A stretch of DNA of 64,000 nucleotides. It comes from Pilasporangium apinafurcum (lineage: Eukaryota; Oomycota; Peronosporomycetes; Pythiales; Pythiaceae). Below the pieces are notes generated by a model that was not told where the DNA came from, did not search any database, and worked only from the letters and a program-made list of their open reading frames with translations. The position numbers and the translations under genes are program-made. The first letter of the stretch is position 1. Every line of letters begins with the position of its first letter. The stretch spans positions 667,713 through 731,712 of the forward strand of contig BCKE01000008.1 in NCBI GenBank assembly GCA_001600495.1. Direction: 5' to 3'. This document shows positions 50,101 through 63,196 of the stretch, piece after piece.

Positions 50101-53100
50101 ATCCGCAACACATTCCATACTTTTTTAAAACTATCCGAGTTCGCATCAGAACTGGTGTTTACACCAAAGGCGGACCACAAAAAATTTCCATTTGACACAT
50201 TCCGCAGTTCACTCATCCAGCGCTGGTGCAACTTGCCGAGCGAGAGAAGGGATGTTTCTTGTTCTCGGGTGCCAACTTCACATGGTGAACCGAGCGCCAA
50301 TGTCCGCCTCAAGACTTCGTCCAAATAATGCAAATTGAAAGCGAATGCTGTCGAAACCGATTCATCACTCGTCTGCTGTAGTGAACACATCTCTGTGCTT
50401 AAATCAATACTTGCGCGCAACACACTTTCCTCCATCGATAAAGCGCTTTCCGCTCGGTGGTGGATCTGAGACGACAGCAGCCGTGATCCTTTATCGATTG
50501 ACTTAACAGTAGGAAAATGCTGTTGGTATTTGGCTCGAAAGATGCAAAATAAATCTTTCTTAGAGTAGTTTGGTAGTTGGAAAACAGCGAAATGGCGAAG
50601 AAACCGTGCCCTGGTAATATCTAGGTGCTCGTTGGAAGCTCCAAGAGAATTGACGCGCATTGCACCGCCGATGCATTTATGCAGTTGCTGTAAACTCCCT
50701 TTTTCCCGGTTGTAGCATATGTGATGGTCCAAGATGAGTCGAAAGTAGTCTTCACGCACAGAAGTCGGATCACAACCCAAGTCATCCACAAAAACAAATG
50801 AGCGACCCAAATGTGTCTCAAAGAGATTGGACTCTGCCTTATCCTTGACTTTCCGGTATGAGTCATCTTGACAGGAACGTGATTCAAACCAAGCCGAGGG
50901 CATATCCAACCAATCCAGAATACCGCAGATTTTCCTATGATCTAAGGATGCGTGCCACATCATCTCGGCTGCCTCATCTTCATCATTTATTCGTAAAAGC
51001 CACCGTAACAGAGAGGTTTTTCCGCTGGCAGTTGGTCCGATGAGTAAGAATGAATATTGCGTTAGTAGTAATAATCTACACAGCTGTATTAAACTCGCCG
51101 ATGACGGTGGTAAAATAAGAAATTGGGTGCGATCATTATCGTATATGATCTTTTCACGCTTTGAACCCGGTGATTGGGTGGAAGATGCGTAAGAATCGTC
51201 GCTTGAAGAAGCAATAGCGATCTCTTGACGTGGTATATGGTAGATATGCTCCGACAATTCTCCTAATGGTTCGCTGTCGAAGAAGCTGCCCAAATGATCA
51301 ACGATATGCTTGAACTCATGAATATCTTTGACTTTCGCACGCAAAAAATGCTCAAATTTGAGTTTCAGTAAATCACCCAGATGTCCTCCAAAGCCCCATA
51401 GCACCGAGAAGAACACCAGCCGTGTGGCATGGGGAGGATTCATTCGTTCTAATACAGAAGGACGAAAGCACAAAGCAGTAATGGTTGCAATTGTCGACTG
51501 GGTCATATGATTGAACGAAATGGACCCAAAGCGCAATCCCTGGTTGCTTGTACGGAAATCGACTTCGTCAAATCCACTCTGGATTTCATTAATGATAAAT
51601 TGGATGCAAAAGCTCGAAATCAACAGATCCAAGGTTCGAAATATTGCCCTCATGTTTGTTGCACCTCGAGTGTCCTGCGGCAATTTCATCTTCTCTTCCC
51701 AGCAGCTCCTCCATGACTTTAATATATCTTGATAAGAAATGCAACTTTGGGGGACACATATACTCCAGCAGTTCGTTAATGTCGAAGGAGATGCATTTGT
51801 AAGATCAACCGTTTCAAAGATGATCCGTACTTGCTCCAATGCTACACCATTGATCAACAGGTTATTTGGATCATATGGATGCCGAAGTTGCTTGCTTGGG
51901 CCAACTAATTCAAGGAGCGACTCGATACTGGAACCTTCCAAGTGCCCGTCAATCAAAAACCATTTCCGTATCACTCTGCATTTTTTCGTCATGTAGTCTA
52001 CCAAATTGGAGGTAAGTAGGCGCAAAAAGAGCCCTTTTGGAGAATCATGGATCGCTAAATCTAATGCATCCCCATATAATTCACTAACAGAAAGCAGGTG
52101 AGGATTCAGAACAATGAGTTCCGATGATACTTTGGGCGAACACGAGTCGTTGATGTTAGTTGGTTGATCCTGATCCTGATCCAAGCTCTTGTCTTTCATT
52201 TGATCGTGTTGCAACTCTGCCAGCTCCAGTGCGAAGAGAGCATGGTGGAGTATTTTGATACACGTCGATTTCCCGCTGCCGATAGTACCATACACAATGC
52301 CTCCAGTCTGTGTTTGCAGCGACTCCCACATATCCATGATAGATCGGACTTGGTCATTATTAGCAGAGAGGTTAGACGCCTCGTACCACATCATTACAGC
52401 GTCCTCGACATCCTGGTACTCACTTGTTTGTGGTGTATTGTCTACCAAAAAGCACTCGTTAGAAAGTGGAAACGAAGCTACCAAGATACTTCGGAATCGT
52501 GTACGCAGCAACTCGCTGGATTTTGCTTGAAAATACGGCTCAATTTTGTTTGTAAACGCTTGCTTGAATATAGTTTGCTCGTTCACTACATTAAAGTCAT
52601 TTCCTTCATTTACGATTTTCTTTGCCAAAATTGAACGCCGTCTTAAGAAAGATGTCTTGTGAGATTTACGCTTGACTGCAGAAATATCCTGGCCTGCAAT
52701 AGCCTGATATTGATTTCGCAGGTGTTTTGATTCACATATCACATTTTGTATCAACAGAAGCGTATTCGTGCCTAAAGTCGACTGATACTCGGCTGTCATG
52801 AGACTTTGAACCGCTGCTATCACATTCACCTCTTGCACTTGGCCGCTTGTATATCCTTCCAAAAGCAGAAGTGCCTCGACTAAATATGGTATCGACGGTG
52901 GGGCAATTGCCACTGACCGAAATGGGGTCTGAAACGAGGCGACAATGCCGCCAGGCCATTGCGATCGTTCACCATCCAATGGAACAATAATTGCAGCGTT
53001 TGGCCCCATAAAACGACTGTGGCTGAGAAAATTAGCAGTTGACGAGTGTTTCATCACACATATTTGGAATTGCTCGACAGCTTTTACTTGAACGACACGA

Positions 53101-56100
53101 ATCATTGCTGATGAGAGACACAATAAATGCTTGATGACTAGAAACCCATCCAAAGCATATGCAGCTTGAATACGGTTCTCAAGGGTGTCGATAGTATCCA
53201 TGTGCAAGTTGCAGTAGAAATTCAATAATGGCTTCATCAAAAATTGGCAAAGACTGGCAACAAGCTCAAAAATTTCATTTTCGCATTTGGACACAGTATA
53301 TGGAGCAATCAAAGACATCGAAGCCGACTTCACAGTGCTTAGAATAGCGAAGGAACTACGGTACGTTAAGGGCGAGACGATGGGAATCCGATTCCAACCA
53401 ACAAATTCTGTGCCCATCATGAGATCAACATGAGCAATATGGGCGGACAACGAGAAATCTTGGATGTCTATATTTTGGATATCATTGTGAAGACGATTCT
53501 TGCCTATGTCGTGAGTATGTATGGAGAGTGCTTCATTTGCATCGGTGGCTGAACGAATCAGTTGCATTATCTCTTTCTTGCATAATCGAATTTTCACTTG
53601 CATGAACCAAAAGAATATCGCTTCTTCTTCCTCGTTGCGTGAAATCCGCTCTATCATGTGGCGTAAAATCTCTCTGTGAAATCTTGAAATAAGCAGCATG
53701 TTTTCCATACGCACATAGTCTATATCATTCTCTTTGGCTGGATCTAATCGCAATTTTAGCAGTTGATTCACTTGCGTTTCTCTATCCCCCGATAAAAGCT
53801 CCAACTGCACATGAATCTCGATGGATTTAGTTGATAATGAATTCCGAACTATTTGATCAACCTGAGAACTGAATCTCAGAGTAAGCGCTACAAGTACAGA
53901 TTGGGGGAAAAGTTTATTAAACTGGCGCACTTGACATACCACAGAATTGTCTGTCACGGTGTCGTTCGCTACACAACATGCAGCCTGTTTGAGATCATTT
54001 CGAACCATCGCTAGCATTTCTTCTTCCAGGCGCGAAAACCAGAACTTTATACGACCAATTTTCAGGACTGGGGTGATAAAACGAATATCTTTCCGCTGTG
54101 GGGTTGTAATTCCTTTGATGCTCACTGGCTCACCATTAGCAGGAGTATCATCTGCTTCATTTTCGTGTACTACATGTTGTACATGGCTATGAGAAGTTTC
54201 ATGGCCATTTTGATCACCATCTACGAAAGAGAGTGCTGAACCATTCCACTTCGAGTGTCGTGATATCCAGAAGGAAGTGACTTGGGGATAGCAACGCTCC
54301 AGACTGCGCTGAAGTTGACCAATATGATCTTCGCGAAAAAGAAGTTTTAATAACTCGCTGTCGCTCAAGCAAAACAAACGTGGGGTTCGTGTACGAAGAA
54401 CATTCATGTAGTCATGCAGGAGCTTTATGCCATGTTGACAGCTTGCGACATTGTCGTCAAAGTCGAAACCTTCGAATCCCGATAAGATGGCATCCAATGT
54501 GCATTGTATCACCTCAGCAGCCTTGTCGGGAGCCGATTTGGGTGGCTTTTGTGCTTGAAGATTGGTTGGTAAAGGTGTTCGTCTTACTAATGCTTCATGT
54601 GTGCAAAACAACCTTCGCACACGATCATTCCACGCCAAAATGCAATTTAGGAATGCTTGCCACGCTGCCTTTACTTCTTGTGCTCCTTGTTTGCATTGAG
54701 TGCGCGTAAATTTCGCTGCTTCAGTCTCGTATGCAACCGTAAAAAATTCGTCAGCTTCGTGCAACTTAGTGAGTTCAGACAGGAAGTGCCACTTGGTTTG
54801 GAATATCAAAAGGTGCTCACATACTACTTTCTTCCGTTGAATGTCCGTACTCAAGTTAATCAGTTCTTCCAAAGCCGGATTTTTATCAAAGAGACACAGT
54901 TTAACATCCATGGCAATGTCTTCAAGTTCACTAATCGCATTTCTCAAACCTTCGCACCTACCGCTATAATTTTCTTTATGGACTTGGATTAGTATTTGAT
55001 CCATTCGACGTCGAGCGTTCTCCATTTTCGAATGGAGTTTGGCTTCAACGATGCATTGGTCACACAGCCTCAGGAATACCTCCATGTTATCTAACCCCGA
55101 TTTTTCCAATTGGTTTTGCAGATTTTTTAATGTCAGTTGCTCCCTTGATTCTCTTTCAGAGCCTCTCATCGAAGCACTCTCTCCCAACAATTTCTCTAAT
55201 ATATTCCATTTATCTTCCGTAAATGCACCACTTGAAACTGCTTGAAATACACGACATTCAGTGAGTGTGGTGTCGATGCTGTGGTTGAATGCATTCACGA
55301 GCTCATCCATCTTCGTACTCGATAGTATTGCTTCCGCTTCATCAAAAATGTTGGAGCGAAGTAGCTCCGATGACAAATCCGATAATGTTGAGGACGCACA
55401 CACTAGCCGGTGGCGAAACTGCGTGACTCGATCCAAGATCGTGCCTGGATGAACGGAAACGAGAGGTGAATTCCTCCATCGTTCCTGTAATCTGTTCCAC
55501 GACAAATACCATGTCTTTACGTCAAAACTTGTTGCAACAAAACGCAATAATAATTCACTTGGTAGATTTTCCTGATCTCTCGTCAACTGATTTGCCAATC
55601 TTCCGGTTGCATCGACGTGTATCATCGATGTTTGGTCATTCATTTGCATACGCCACTCATATTCGTAGTCAGCAAACGCTAACATGACGTTTCTCCAGTC
55701 AACTTCCATCTCCACGAGTCGCTCCAGTTGCTCTACAATATTCTCTTCAGTTTGAGTGGTGCTTGTTACACATGATGATGACTTCTTCATCTGTAATGCA
55801 TCGACTGGAAAAGTTTTATTATTGCTCAGCATATTTTCAAACTCCTTTCGGATAGCATTCAGCTGCGTGTGGATGTGCTTTTCTGATTTTGCTGCAAGGT
55901 CGTGGAAACTGCGACGATGCTCACTATCGCGATCTTGTACACGTTCGAGGCATGCTAACAAAGTCTCGCAGATGGAATCCCAGCTATGTTCAAGCTTTCG
56001 CAATTCGTCGTAATCCACATCCTGACCTACAATGCCTCTCTCCTTCATTAATGCTTTTAGCTTCTCAAGGTTTCTGCACTTTTCATTAAATTTTTTTCGA

Positions 56101-58705
56101 AATAGATGAGAAGGATTCATTTCTGTAACGTGGGTTAGCCATTGATTTGCATCCTCGAAGCTTGTTGGGATCTTTGTTACGCCTTCGATGCGCCCATCCG
56201 TATCATGAATTAGATCTGTTAATGCTTGTTCATACATCCCAGGAAGTGCTTCTTCTATCTTGACAATATGAGTGCTGACATACTTTAGTAGTTTTTGAAT
56301 CAGCGTCTGCCGGTCCACAAGCAAAAAACCGACTTGAATGACAGGAGGAGCGTTGTTAATATACTGGAGGAATTCTCCCCACGTCCTTCGAGCATTTTCG
56401 TAATTAGTCGCGTTAATGTTGCAGCCGAAACATGTTTTGCGTTCAATAGCATTTTCAGCGCAGATTTTTGAGCCTTCTGAATCGGTTTCTTCGTCAATTT
56501 GGAGTGCTTGCTTCGCCGTGTGCATTAAGTTGAGATACTGCAGGTGCTCATTTCTTATAGCCTCAACCTGACTAAAGCAAGAGTCTACTCTTTTATTCAT
56601 GAGTCGTAAAACGTTAGCATACATTGCGAGAACAGAACTTGAGGGCTTGGTCATTGAACCAACAAATTCTTTCCTTTGGTATGGAGCGAACGGCTTGAGA
56701 ACATGAGAGAAGCGCTGATCGGTAAGCTAACAAATCGTAGACAGCAGTTAGAAAATGGAAAAGACCTTTCAGACAAAGAAATGCATCTACCCACAATATA
56801 TGGCATATTGTCGATTTCTTCGAAGTAATTGGCCAGAATTTTGTGTATGGTTTCGTAGGCATCTGTTTTGGTCGGCGACACGCACAGATCAAACGCTCCC
56901 ATGTCGAAATTGATATGATCCTTTAAGTGCATGTACAATACAGGATACGGGAGCTGTACATCCTTCATTTCAAATAGCGGTTTATAAATCACGCGCTGGA
57001 CGAACTCATTCATCATCTCGCCATTATCTAAAGGGTTAACGACAGTCGTGAGCGCACTAATCTCATCGCAGATGTTAGTCACAAGCACATTATTCTCCTC
57101 GTGGAAAGCACTGTTGAGCTGTGTGCCGAGGAATGTGTTGTTGATCAATCTCGAGTCACCACATATTCGTTGGCAGAGATCGTCAAGAAACTGCTCCAGA
57201 TGGTGATAGACTGACCCGGTGACTTGAAACTGGATTAATCGAAGAAAGTTAAACATCCGCTCACGAAGACTTGCAGCTTGAAGACTCGAGGAAAAGCTGG
57301 AAATATTTGGTCCAACTGGCCGGTCTTTTGAATTTGTTAGTGCAAGCTCCCCCATTTCTGCAAAGATTGCATCGCATATGGCCACGATACTACCCTTAAC
57401 AACCGATGCTGCACTCTTTAGGCGTTCGTGTTGAATCTACACACGATGAGAGATCATATAAGAGCATGTCAAGGTAGAAACCATGTTTGTCAGCGCAATA
57501 ATAAGCCTACAGAAGCAAACTGGAGCAAGGTGTAAGTCGTGTTTGGTGCTAAATATTGTCGTGCGGACTCTTTCTCGATCTAATCCGTATATCATTTGCG
57601 TGTGAGGAATAAGAGCCTGCTCTCCTTCGAAGTAGGGAAACATATGCATACCTCCATACAGATCGATCGCACTTTAATCAAAATCTTCACTGCAATAGGA
57701 TGACATATGAACAAACTACAAGCAAGTCGAGCCTGTACACGTCGATGTTTGGCTCTTATTGATTTCCGCTTCCATGAGAAAAAGAACAGCATTTGCTGTA
57801 TGCGTTGCAATCCCTTCATCATGGTCATATGATCGAATGCACGTTTCTCATCCACCCAGCTACCCACGTCAATAAATTCGACAGCATTTCCATTTTTAAA
57901 ATGAGTAAATCCATGACAGCTAAGGGAGAAAAATTCGCGATGATCGTCAAGCATCTGGATGTCGTCTATGGTCTTAAGCCAGTAAATATTGCGAAACTCG
58001 CACGGCGGAGCAGGATGATAAATAAGATAAAGTACATCTTCTTCCGGCTGAACTATTCGACGAACGTCTGTATGCAGAAAAGGTTAGGATACCCACAGCG
58101 TGCATACAGTATCAGCTATGGAAGTGTTTCAACAAGCATCATACTATTGCCCTTGGGAATATCTTTTCGCTGAACAGCAGAACCATTTCGTATCACTTGG
58201 AGTGCATACCGCAGCATTAGATCGTCCTTCGCATACTCTGAGCACCATCGCACGCACAAGGTCAAATACATCCCATAGAACCTCTTTTTACATACGAGAT
58301 CATACTTCGCTCAAACATGGACAAAGTTACACCCGTAGATGTAGCCTGCTTTCTTTTCATAGGCTTAATCGGGTCATTCTCAGGATTACATCGAGACAAA
58401 GTAACACAAGTTTTCTTTGCATCGGAAAGCGACGAAATGGAAAAGGCTGTAGTGGGTGACTGCGTCGGTGGGCACATGTACAGAGCGCTTCTACTTTTTG
58501 AGCTCTTTGTAGAGGGTTTTACATAGAGTCGGTTTACTAAGGACTGCTGTTGCTGTTGCACCAACGCTGTGTGCTCAGCAGCTAATCGATCCAGTGAGTT
58601 CAGCGCTTTGTCTTCAATGACGTCCAATCCTTGGAATGGTGCAGATTTGCGTTTGTTATTCCCATCTCTCTCTTTTTTGTCATTGGCACGGGCAGGTGTA
58701 CTCAT
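44118..58705 (-). CDS. Giant dynein-heavy-chain-like protein lacking key motor sites
   Basis: Roughly 4,700-aa dynein heavy chain relative. Several short 5' exons (about 58705-56690) carry the N-terminus (MSTPARANDKKERD) and stem start (LYLIYHPAPPCEFRNIYWLK, EFIDVGSWVDEKRAFDHM); one huge last exon runs to 44118, entered at about 56702 (PFAPYQRKEFVGSM). AAA2 keeps Walker A GTIGSGKST (about 52262-52292) and WFLIDG; AAA3 keeps GPTASGKTS (about 51010-51045) and FVFVDD. AAA1 aligns (IVSPLTYRSSF .. FQTPFRSVAIAPPS) but has no GPAGTGKTE or CFDEFNR; AAA4 (RHLIITSRDCRTISERLIRF) lacks its loop. Only about 150 residues replace the usual 400-residue stalk, with no microtubule-binding domain. AAA5 and the C-terminal domain (IRVDGLVFIEQIRR, LHMPVLPS) are present. 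It may be DNHD1-like. The frame is intact over 12.5 kb. Confidence 0.85.
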
Positions 58706-58849
58706 TTTTTTTGTATTACGCGGCCGTATATCTGGATATCAGCGCGCCTTTTTAGAAATTTCATGTCTTGGACTCTCCAAGCGACGTACCAACTTTGATT
58801 AATATTCTTGTCTGAGTGAAGGGTGTAGTCACTGACGACAATTGCTAAA

Positions 58850-60441
58850 TTACACGAAAATGTAGGATTTCTCTACATCGTTGACACCTGCTGCGGTCAT
58901 GGGTGCACGCCAGCAACGTTTAAAAAATCGCAGGATCCACTTGCGCAGAGTCGGCTCTTTCTTACCCTCCGTAAAAGACGGATGGTATTCACGCATGTAA
59001 TCGAGCACTGCCTTCACATCCGTTCCTAGATTCAATAGAGAACGTAAATGTAAGATATCCAGTGCGAGCTCGAATATACTGTAAGCCAATTACCTTCTCC
59101 TTTTTGATGCCGATCAGTTACCCACGCGAGCAATTCGTCTTCAAAAGTACAGCTACTACGCCGACCCCCACCAGCTAAGCGATAGCGTTTCTTCTCGGAT
59201 GTCGCTAGTTTCTCCCGAATGCTGTTCCAATACACGAGCGTGTTCTGACTTTTGAGTCCTAATTCAGCAGCTAACTCGCTCATCGATTTTCCTTCATCTA
59301 ATTGTCGCAGAGCATTGAGTTTGAATTCGTTGGAATGTAGCACGTATCCTTCAGGGGATCCGCGTTTCTCACGACGTTTGCGCTGCGGTGGTAATGGCGG
59401 TATAGGCGCTTGCTTTTCTACCTGTTGTTGTTGTTGCTGCTGCTGCTGGTGCTGCACATCAGCGCACACTTCTGCCTTTTCCTCCTCTATAACATCGGTC
59501 TCTTGTTCATCCTGAGCTGGAAGTGATGCCAGCAGCGCTTTCGACGCTGCACCACTCGCAGCGCTCAGATGTCGTTTCAAGAATCGCGCAATCCACGTCT
59601 TCAGCGCTGCTGAGCTTTTCGTAGCCACAAAATCAGGGTACTCAAGCGTCATATGCGTGATAATATCCTGCTTCGTGAGCGACCCGTCTCGCTGCGCCAG
59701 CACCCATGTCAGCAATTCTGATTCATGCAGAAACGAGGACTTCCGTCCACTAACAGGATATTGCTGTCTCTGATCCTCTTCCAGTGATTTGTTGACTTCC
59801 TGTTTCCAATACAAGAGTGTGAGCGTACTCTTGAGGCCAAACTCGTTGGCGACGGCTGTCAGATCACCCATTTCATCCAATCGCCCCAGAGCTTCAAACT
59901 TTATTGCCGATGTAAATTGAGGCTCGGGCTTCTCCGCTCCTGTTTCAGCATCTTCTTCCACTACTGCTACGTGATCAGCATCCTGTACTTCCAGGAATTG
60001 CGCAATCCACTCAAATAAAGCCACCATGTTGGTCGCCACGACTTCTGGATACTTGGTCTCAAAGAAGAAGAGTGCATCATCGTGGGTCGCTAACAGCCCA
60101 TTGTTGGTGGATTGACATTCTACCATCCACTGCATCAACTCTGATGCATATTCCTCAAAAGAAGCAGCCGATTCCACCGTTAGTGATCTCGTTTCAGCTG
60201 CCATTGTGTCTTCTTGCCCTTGCGGTTCTTCTGCGTGGTGGTTGGTCACGTCGACTTGTTCATTTTGTTCTTCTACTACTTGCTGCGTGTCGCGCTGTTG
60301 CGGAAGCGCCGAGTCATCTACGACATCGGTGATCGTCGCATCCAGCAACTCAAATGATTCTAGCCGCACCGGCCGCTGTGTCAGCAGCTCCTTCCCCATA
60401 TCCGTCTCACTGCCGCGCGCATTCCCCACATTCTCCTCCAT
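58850..60441 (-). CDS. Protein with repeated HTH + CENP-B-like DNA-binding modules
   Basis: Two exons, 60441-59094 and 59025-58850, with a 68-nt GT-AG intron; about 507 aa. The same module occurs twice. A psq/CENP-B-type helix-turn-helix (FEALGRLDEMGDLTAVANEF then GLKSTLTLLYWK; FKLNALRQLDEGKSMSELAA then ELGLKSQNTLVYWN) is followed by a GRKSSF or GRRSSCTF box, E-x-E-L-L-x-W-V, and a second helical unit ending TWIARFLKRHL or KWILRFFKRCW. A further lone second-half unit (LMQWMVECQS to LFEWIAQFLE) lies near the N-terminus. The architecture resembles the DNA-binding part of Tc1/pogo-type transposases, without a DDE catalytic domain. A glutamine run (9 Q) separates modules. Probably a domesticated DNA-binding or transcription protein; function inferred. 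Confidence 0.75.
59422..59454. repeat. CAA/CAG trinucleotide run
   Basis: Glutamine-coding triplet repeat within the HTH protein gene (minus strand, His-Gln-rich linker between modules). Length polymorphism is likely. Confidence 0.75.
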
Positions 60442-60658
60442 GTTTCCCTTTGAGTGTTCAACAGTTGACGTTCAGAACTTCTAAAACTGTCTCCTCCAGT
60501 ACTTCACCCTCTTTTCATGTCGTGGTTTATTGGCTATAAATATGTACAAATTCATTATTATTGGTTAAAATTGTAAAAAGAAATCTTGTTTGAATGTACC
60601 CATTTGCTCATATCAACAATCTACATTGGATGGTTGAATTCCTCTCTTTATTTTTAGA

Positions 60659-62963
60659 TCAGTTGAGCAATTGCTCTTTCGCTTGTGCCAATTGCTTTAA
60701 CGCTTTGGTGGCGTATCCGTTCGTATCATTTGTGGGCGTGCATCTTGTAGGCCAAAATCCGCACGTGACACAGAAATCTTGCTCCGGATGCGATAACTCA
60801 AAGTAACACGCTGGACAGACATCCCACTTTTCTTCCACTTCTCGGTCTTCATCAATATTTCTAAAGGGAAGGAATCGACGACGAGGTACGTTTGCCAATT
60901 GCCCCTCAAACGCGTTCAGGAAAGCCTTCACAAAGAACAAATGCTCGCGATCCCGTACAAACAAATGATGCTGTTTGTAAATAGTTTTCTGGTGTTGCTG
61001 GAACTCCCTGTCCGACCATTTGTTGTCAAAATAGCCCATGCGCAGCGCTGTTGTGCCAGATCCTTTCTCGATCGGCTCTTTCCATCGCCATTGTGAGAAT
61101 GCCTCAGGAAATGCCTGTCGCAACACTAGCTTCCCGTATTGCACATCAGCTCCTTCTATTGGCACAGGTGTACGTTCACCAATCAAATCGGCTTTGCTCA
61201 ATGTTTGCGCGAATTGGATGACACGTTCGTCCAGAAATGGACTCAACACACGCATACCAAGTGCCTCAGCTAATTTGGAGGCCGTAAATTGCATTACTTG
61301 GATGATCTGCTTTCGATACGCTAATAGAGCATCTTTATCCATGGTGTAATAGAACGAGTAGCCGCAAAAGATCTCGTCTGCACCGTCGCCTGTCATAATC
61401 TCCTTGACACCAAACTTTGACGCTTCTACGAGAGCAGCATAGATGACCAGACTATTGCGGAGCTCCATCGGGTCACATGTCCCGAGTATTTTCGTCACCT
61501 GTGGAGCGTGCGTAAGCAATTCTTCCAGCGTTACGTGCAAGATGTGATGGTTATCAACAGAGATGCCGCGTAACCGTTGGTAGATATTGCCGGCAAACAC
61601 AGCGTCTTGCGCATCTTCACTCGCTTGAACGGTAAAAGCATATCTGAATCGCAGCAGAGGCTTTGCCGGACCGGTTTTGTCGAGTAATAATGCCGACTGG
61701 ATGGTGTTACCTCCCAGAATTTGCACACTTGCTTCTGCGAGAATGGATGTGTCTAACCCGCCACTGAGCAAGATACCGCCAACACCACTGGGATATTGCT
61801 GCTGGTACTCACTCAGCACTTGGAGCATTAATTTGCGGCATTCGATGACTTTTTGTGACGGTGAATCGCGGAGATAGTCGCGGCTTCTGTTCTCGTTGTG
61901 GGCATCGACAACGCGCTCGAGAAATGCCAAGTCTTTGGTGTAATGATATAGAATCTGCTCTGGTGGGTACATCATAACATGGTTTGGTGCCATGGTGATA
62001 CGAGGTAGTGCCCACACCTTCCAGGCATCGCGTGAGATGGTGTCGAATTGGTTCTTGCTTTGGGTGTAGGCGCATTCCATTTGAGCAGCTAGCGTATCAT
62101 GCAGTTTGTGGTCATGACTGCATAGCGGAGGCATCTGTTGATTCCAGGTATCGATGCTATCTGCTTCTACTCCAAATATCAACGCACAGCGAAACGCTAG
62201 CCATGGCCCAAACACAGGATGCAGACAAATTTGCGACGGCTAAACTCCAAGAGAAAACGAATAACAAGTTAAGATAGAACGGCAGCAATATCGTAAATAC
62301 TAGCGATAATACGGTATAATTTATTTGGCATGCATACATACATACCGGGCAGTGAGATACGGCATGCGCTGCAAGTGCCATTTTCTGCGCCAAGATCATC
62401 TTCCCTGGCTCCGTATCCGCCACCCAATAGATCTACCACAAAAGTTCGTTGTAATATAATGTTCAACGATAGTTATTCATCATGTCACAAGCGTCAGTAT
62501 ACCTTCTCAGGCGAAAGTATTGCATCATCATGTTGCGCTGTCATCATTTCTTGCAGTGTTTCGTGGATACTCTGTTGCACAAACCGATCAACTGGGTGTG
62601 GCCGAATGTGTCCATCTTTGCTGTTCTGCTTGCGGTCCTGATCCACAAATTGCAGGAACGGCTTCCACATCGCTCGAGAGTTTCCAATAAGCACCATCAA
62701 GTGCGACGAAAGTGTATCATCCGAAGCAATCGGTAGTTTAAATCGCTCCAGGGGCGATGCCGCAGTGGCGGCGTGTGTGTCCAAGTACGCATTGTAGCTC
62801 TCCACAGAGAGCGGGATGATCACATCAAAGCCTCTACAAAGAAGAAAAGGTCAACAACATAGACATGAATAGGCATGCAACTAGCATCATAGTGTCGATC
62901 GATGACGTACTTTGGAGCCAAACTCTTCTGAAGGAAACGGCAAACGCGCGTCTGCGGAGTCAT
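60659..62963 (-). CDS. CblC (MMACHC-like) domain fused to asparagine-synthetase-like domain
   Basis: Four exons: 62963-62911, 62833-62503, 62432-62346, 62239-60659; 683 aa, in frame at every junction, introns 70-106 nt. Residues about 1-265 match CblC/MMACHC, the cobalamin-processing flavoprotein: VCRFLQKSLAPKGFDVIIPL, SYNAYLD, then HPVDRFVQQSIHETLQEM, DTEPGKMILAQKMALAAHAV and ICLHPVFGPWLAFRCALIF (MMACHC: VCIHPRFGGWFAIRGVVLL). From about 270 an asparagine-synthetase-type domain follows: PP-loop ILLSGGLDTSIL (316-322), MTGDGADEIFCGYSFYY, MRVLSPFLDERVIQFA. There is no N-terminal Cys glutaminase domain. A C-terminal CPAC-x15-CVTC zinc ribbon ends the chain. The last exon alone spans the CblC end and the whole synthetase, so the fusion does not depend on splicing. 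I know of no such described fusion; the reaction is unknown. Confidence 0.85.
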
Positions 62964-63196
62964 CCTTCCGCACATGTTTGAGCAAGCTGTTCACAACTTG
63001 CATGTCATTCCTGTGGAAGCATACAGTATTAACCTCTTAAATCAATAAATCTACTGTATAAACGGTACGATTAGTACACTATGAACTCTCTAATTTTATT
63101 TAACAGAGAGCTACAATCTTGAAAGGTCGGGACGGCTGCTCTCTGCGTCATTCGATCTGAGTTACTGCATTACTCTTTGCTTGCTGCAAGGGAATC
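62964..63196. promoter_or_regulatory. Divergent promoter of the CblC-synthetase fusion and OSCP1
   Basis: 233 bp separating two head-to-head ATGs, so it must hold both promoters and 5' UTRs unless unseen non-coding exons exist. AT-rich centre (around 63040-63115). No specific site recognised. Confidence 0.5.

Noticed and set aside
56654-56700. Start of the dynein-like protein at the first ATG of its giant exon (56654)
   Set aside because: Sequence upstream of that ATG is coding (PFAPYQRKEFVGS) and joins by splicing to exons with a dynein stem start and an N-terminal Met at 58705.
62157-62423. Separate small membrane protein on the minus strand upstream of the synthetase
   Set aside because: The hydrophobic part is intron sequence; the DTEPGKMILAQKMALAAHAV part is exon 3 of the CblC-synthetase gene.
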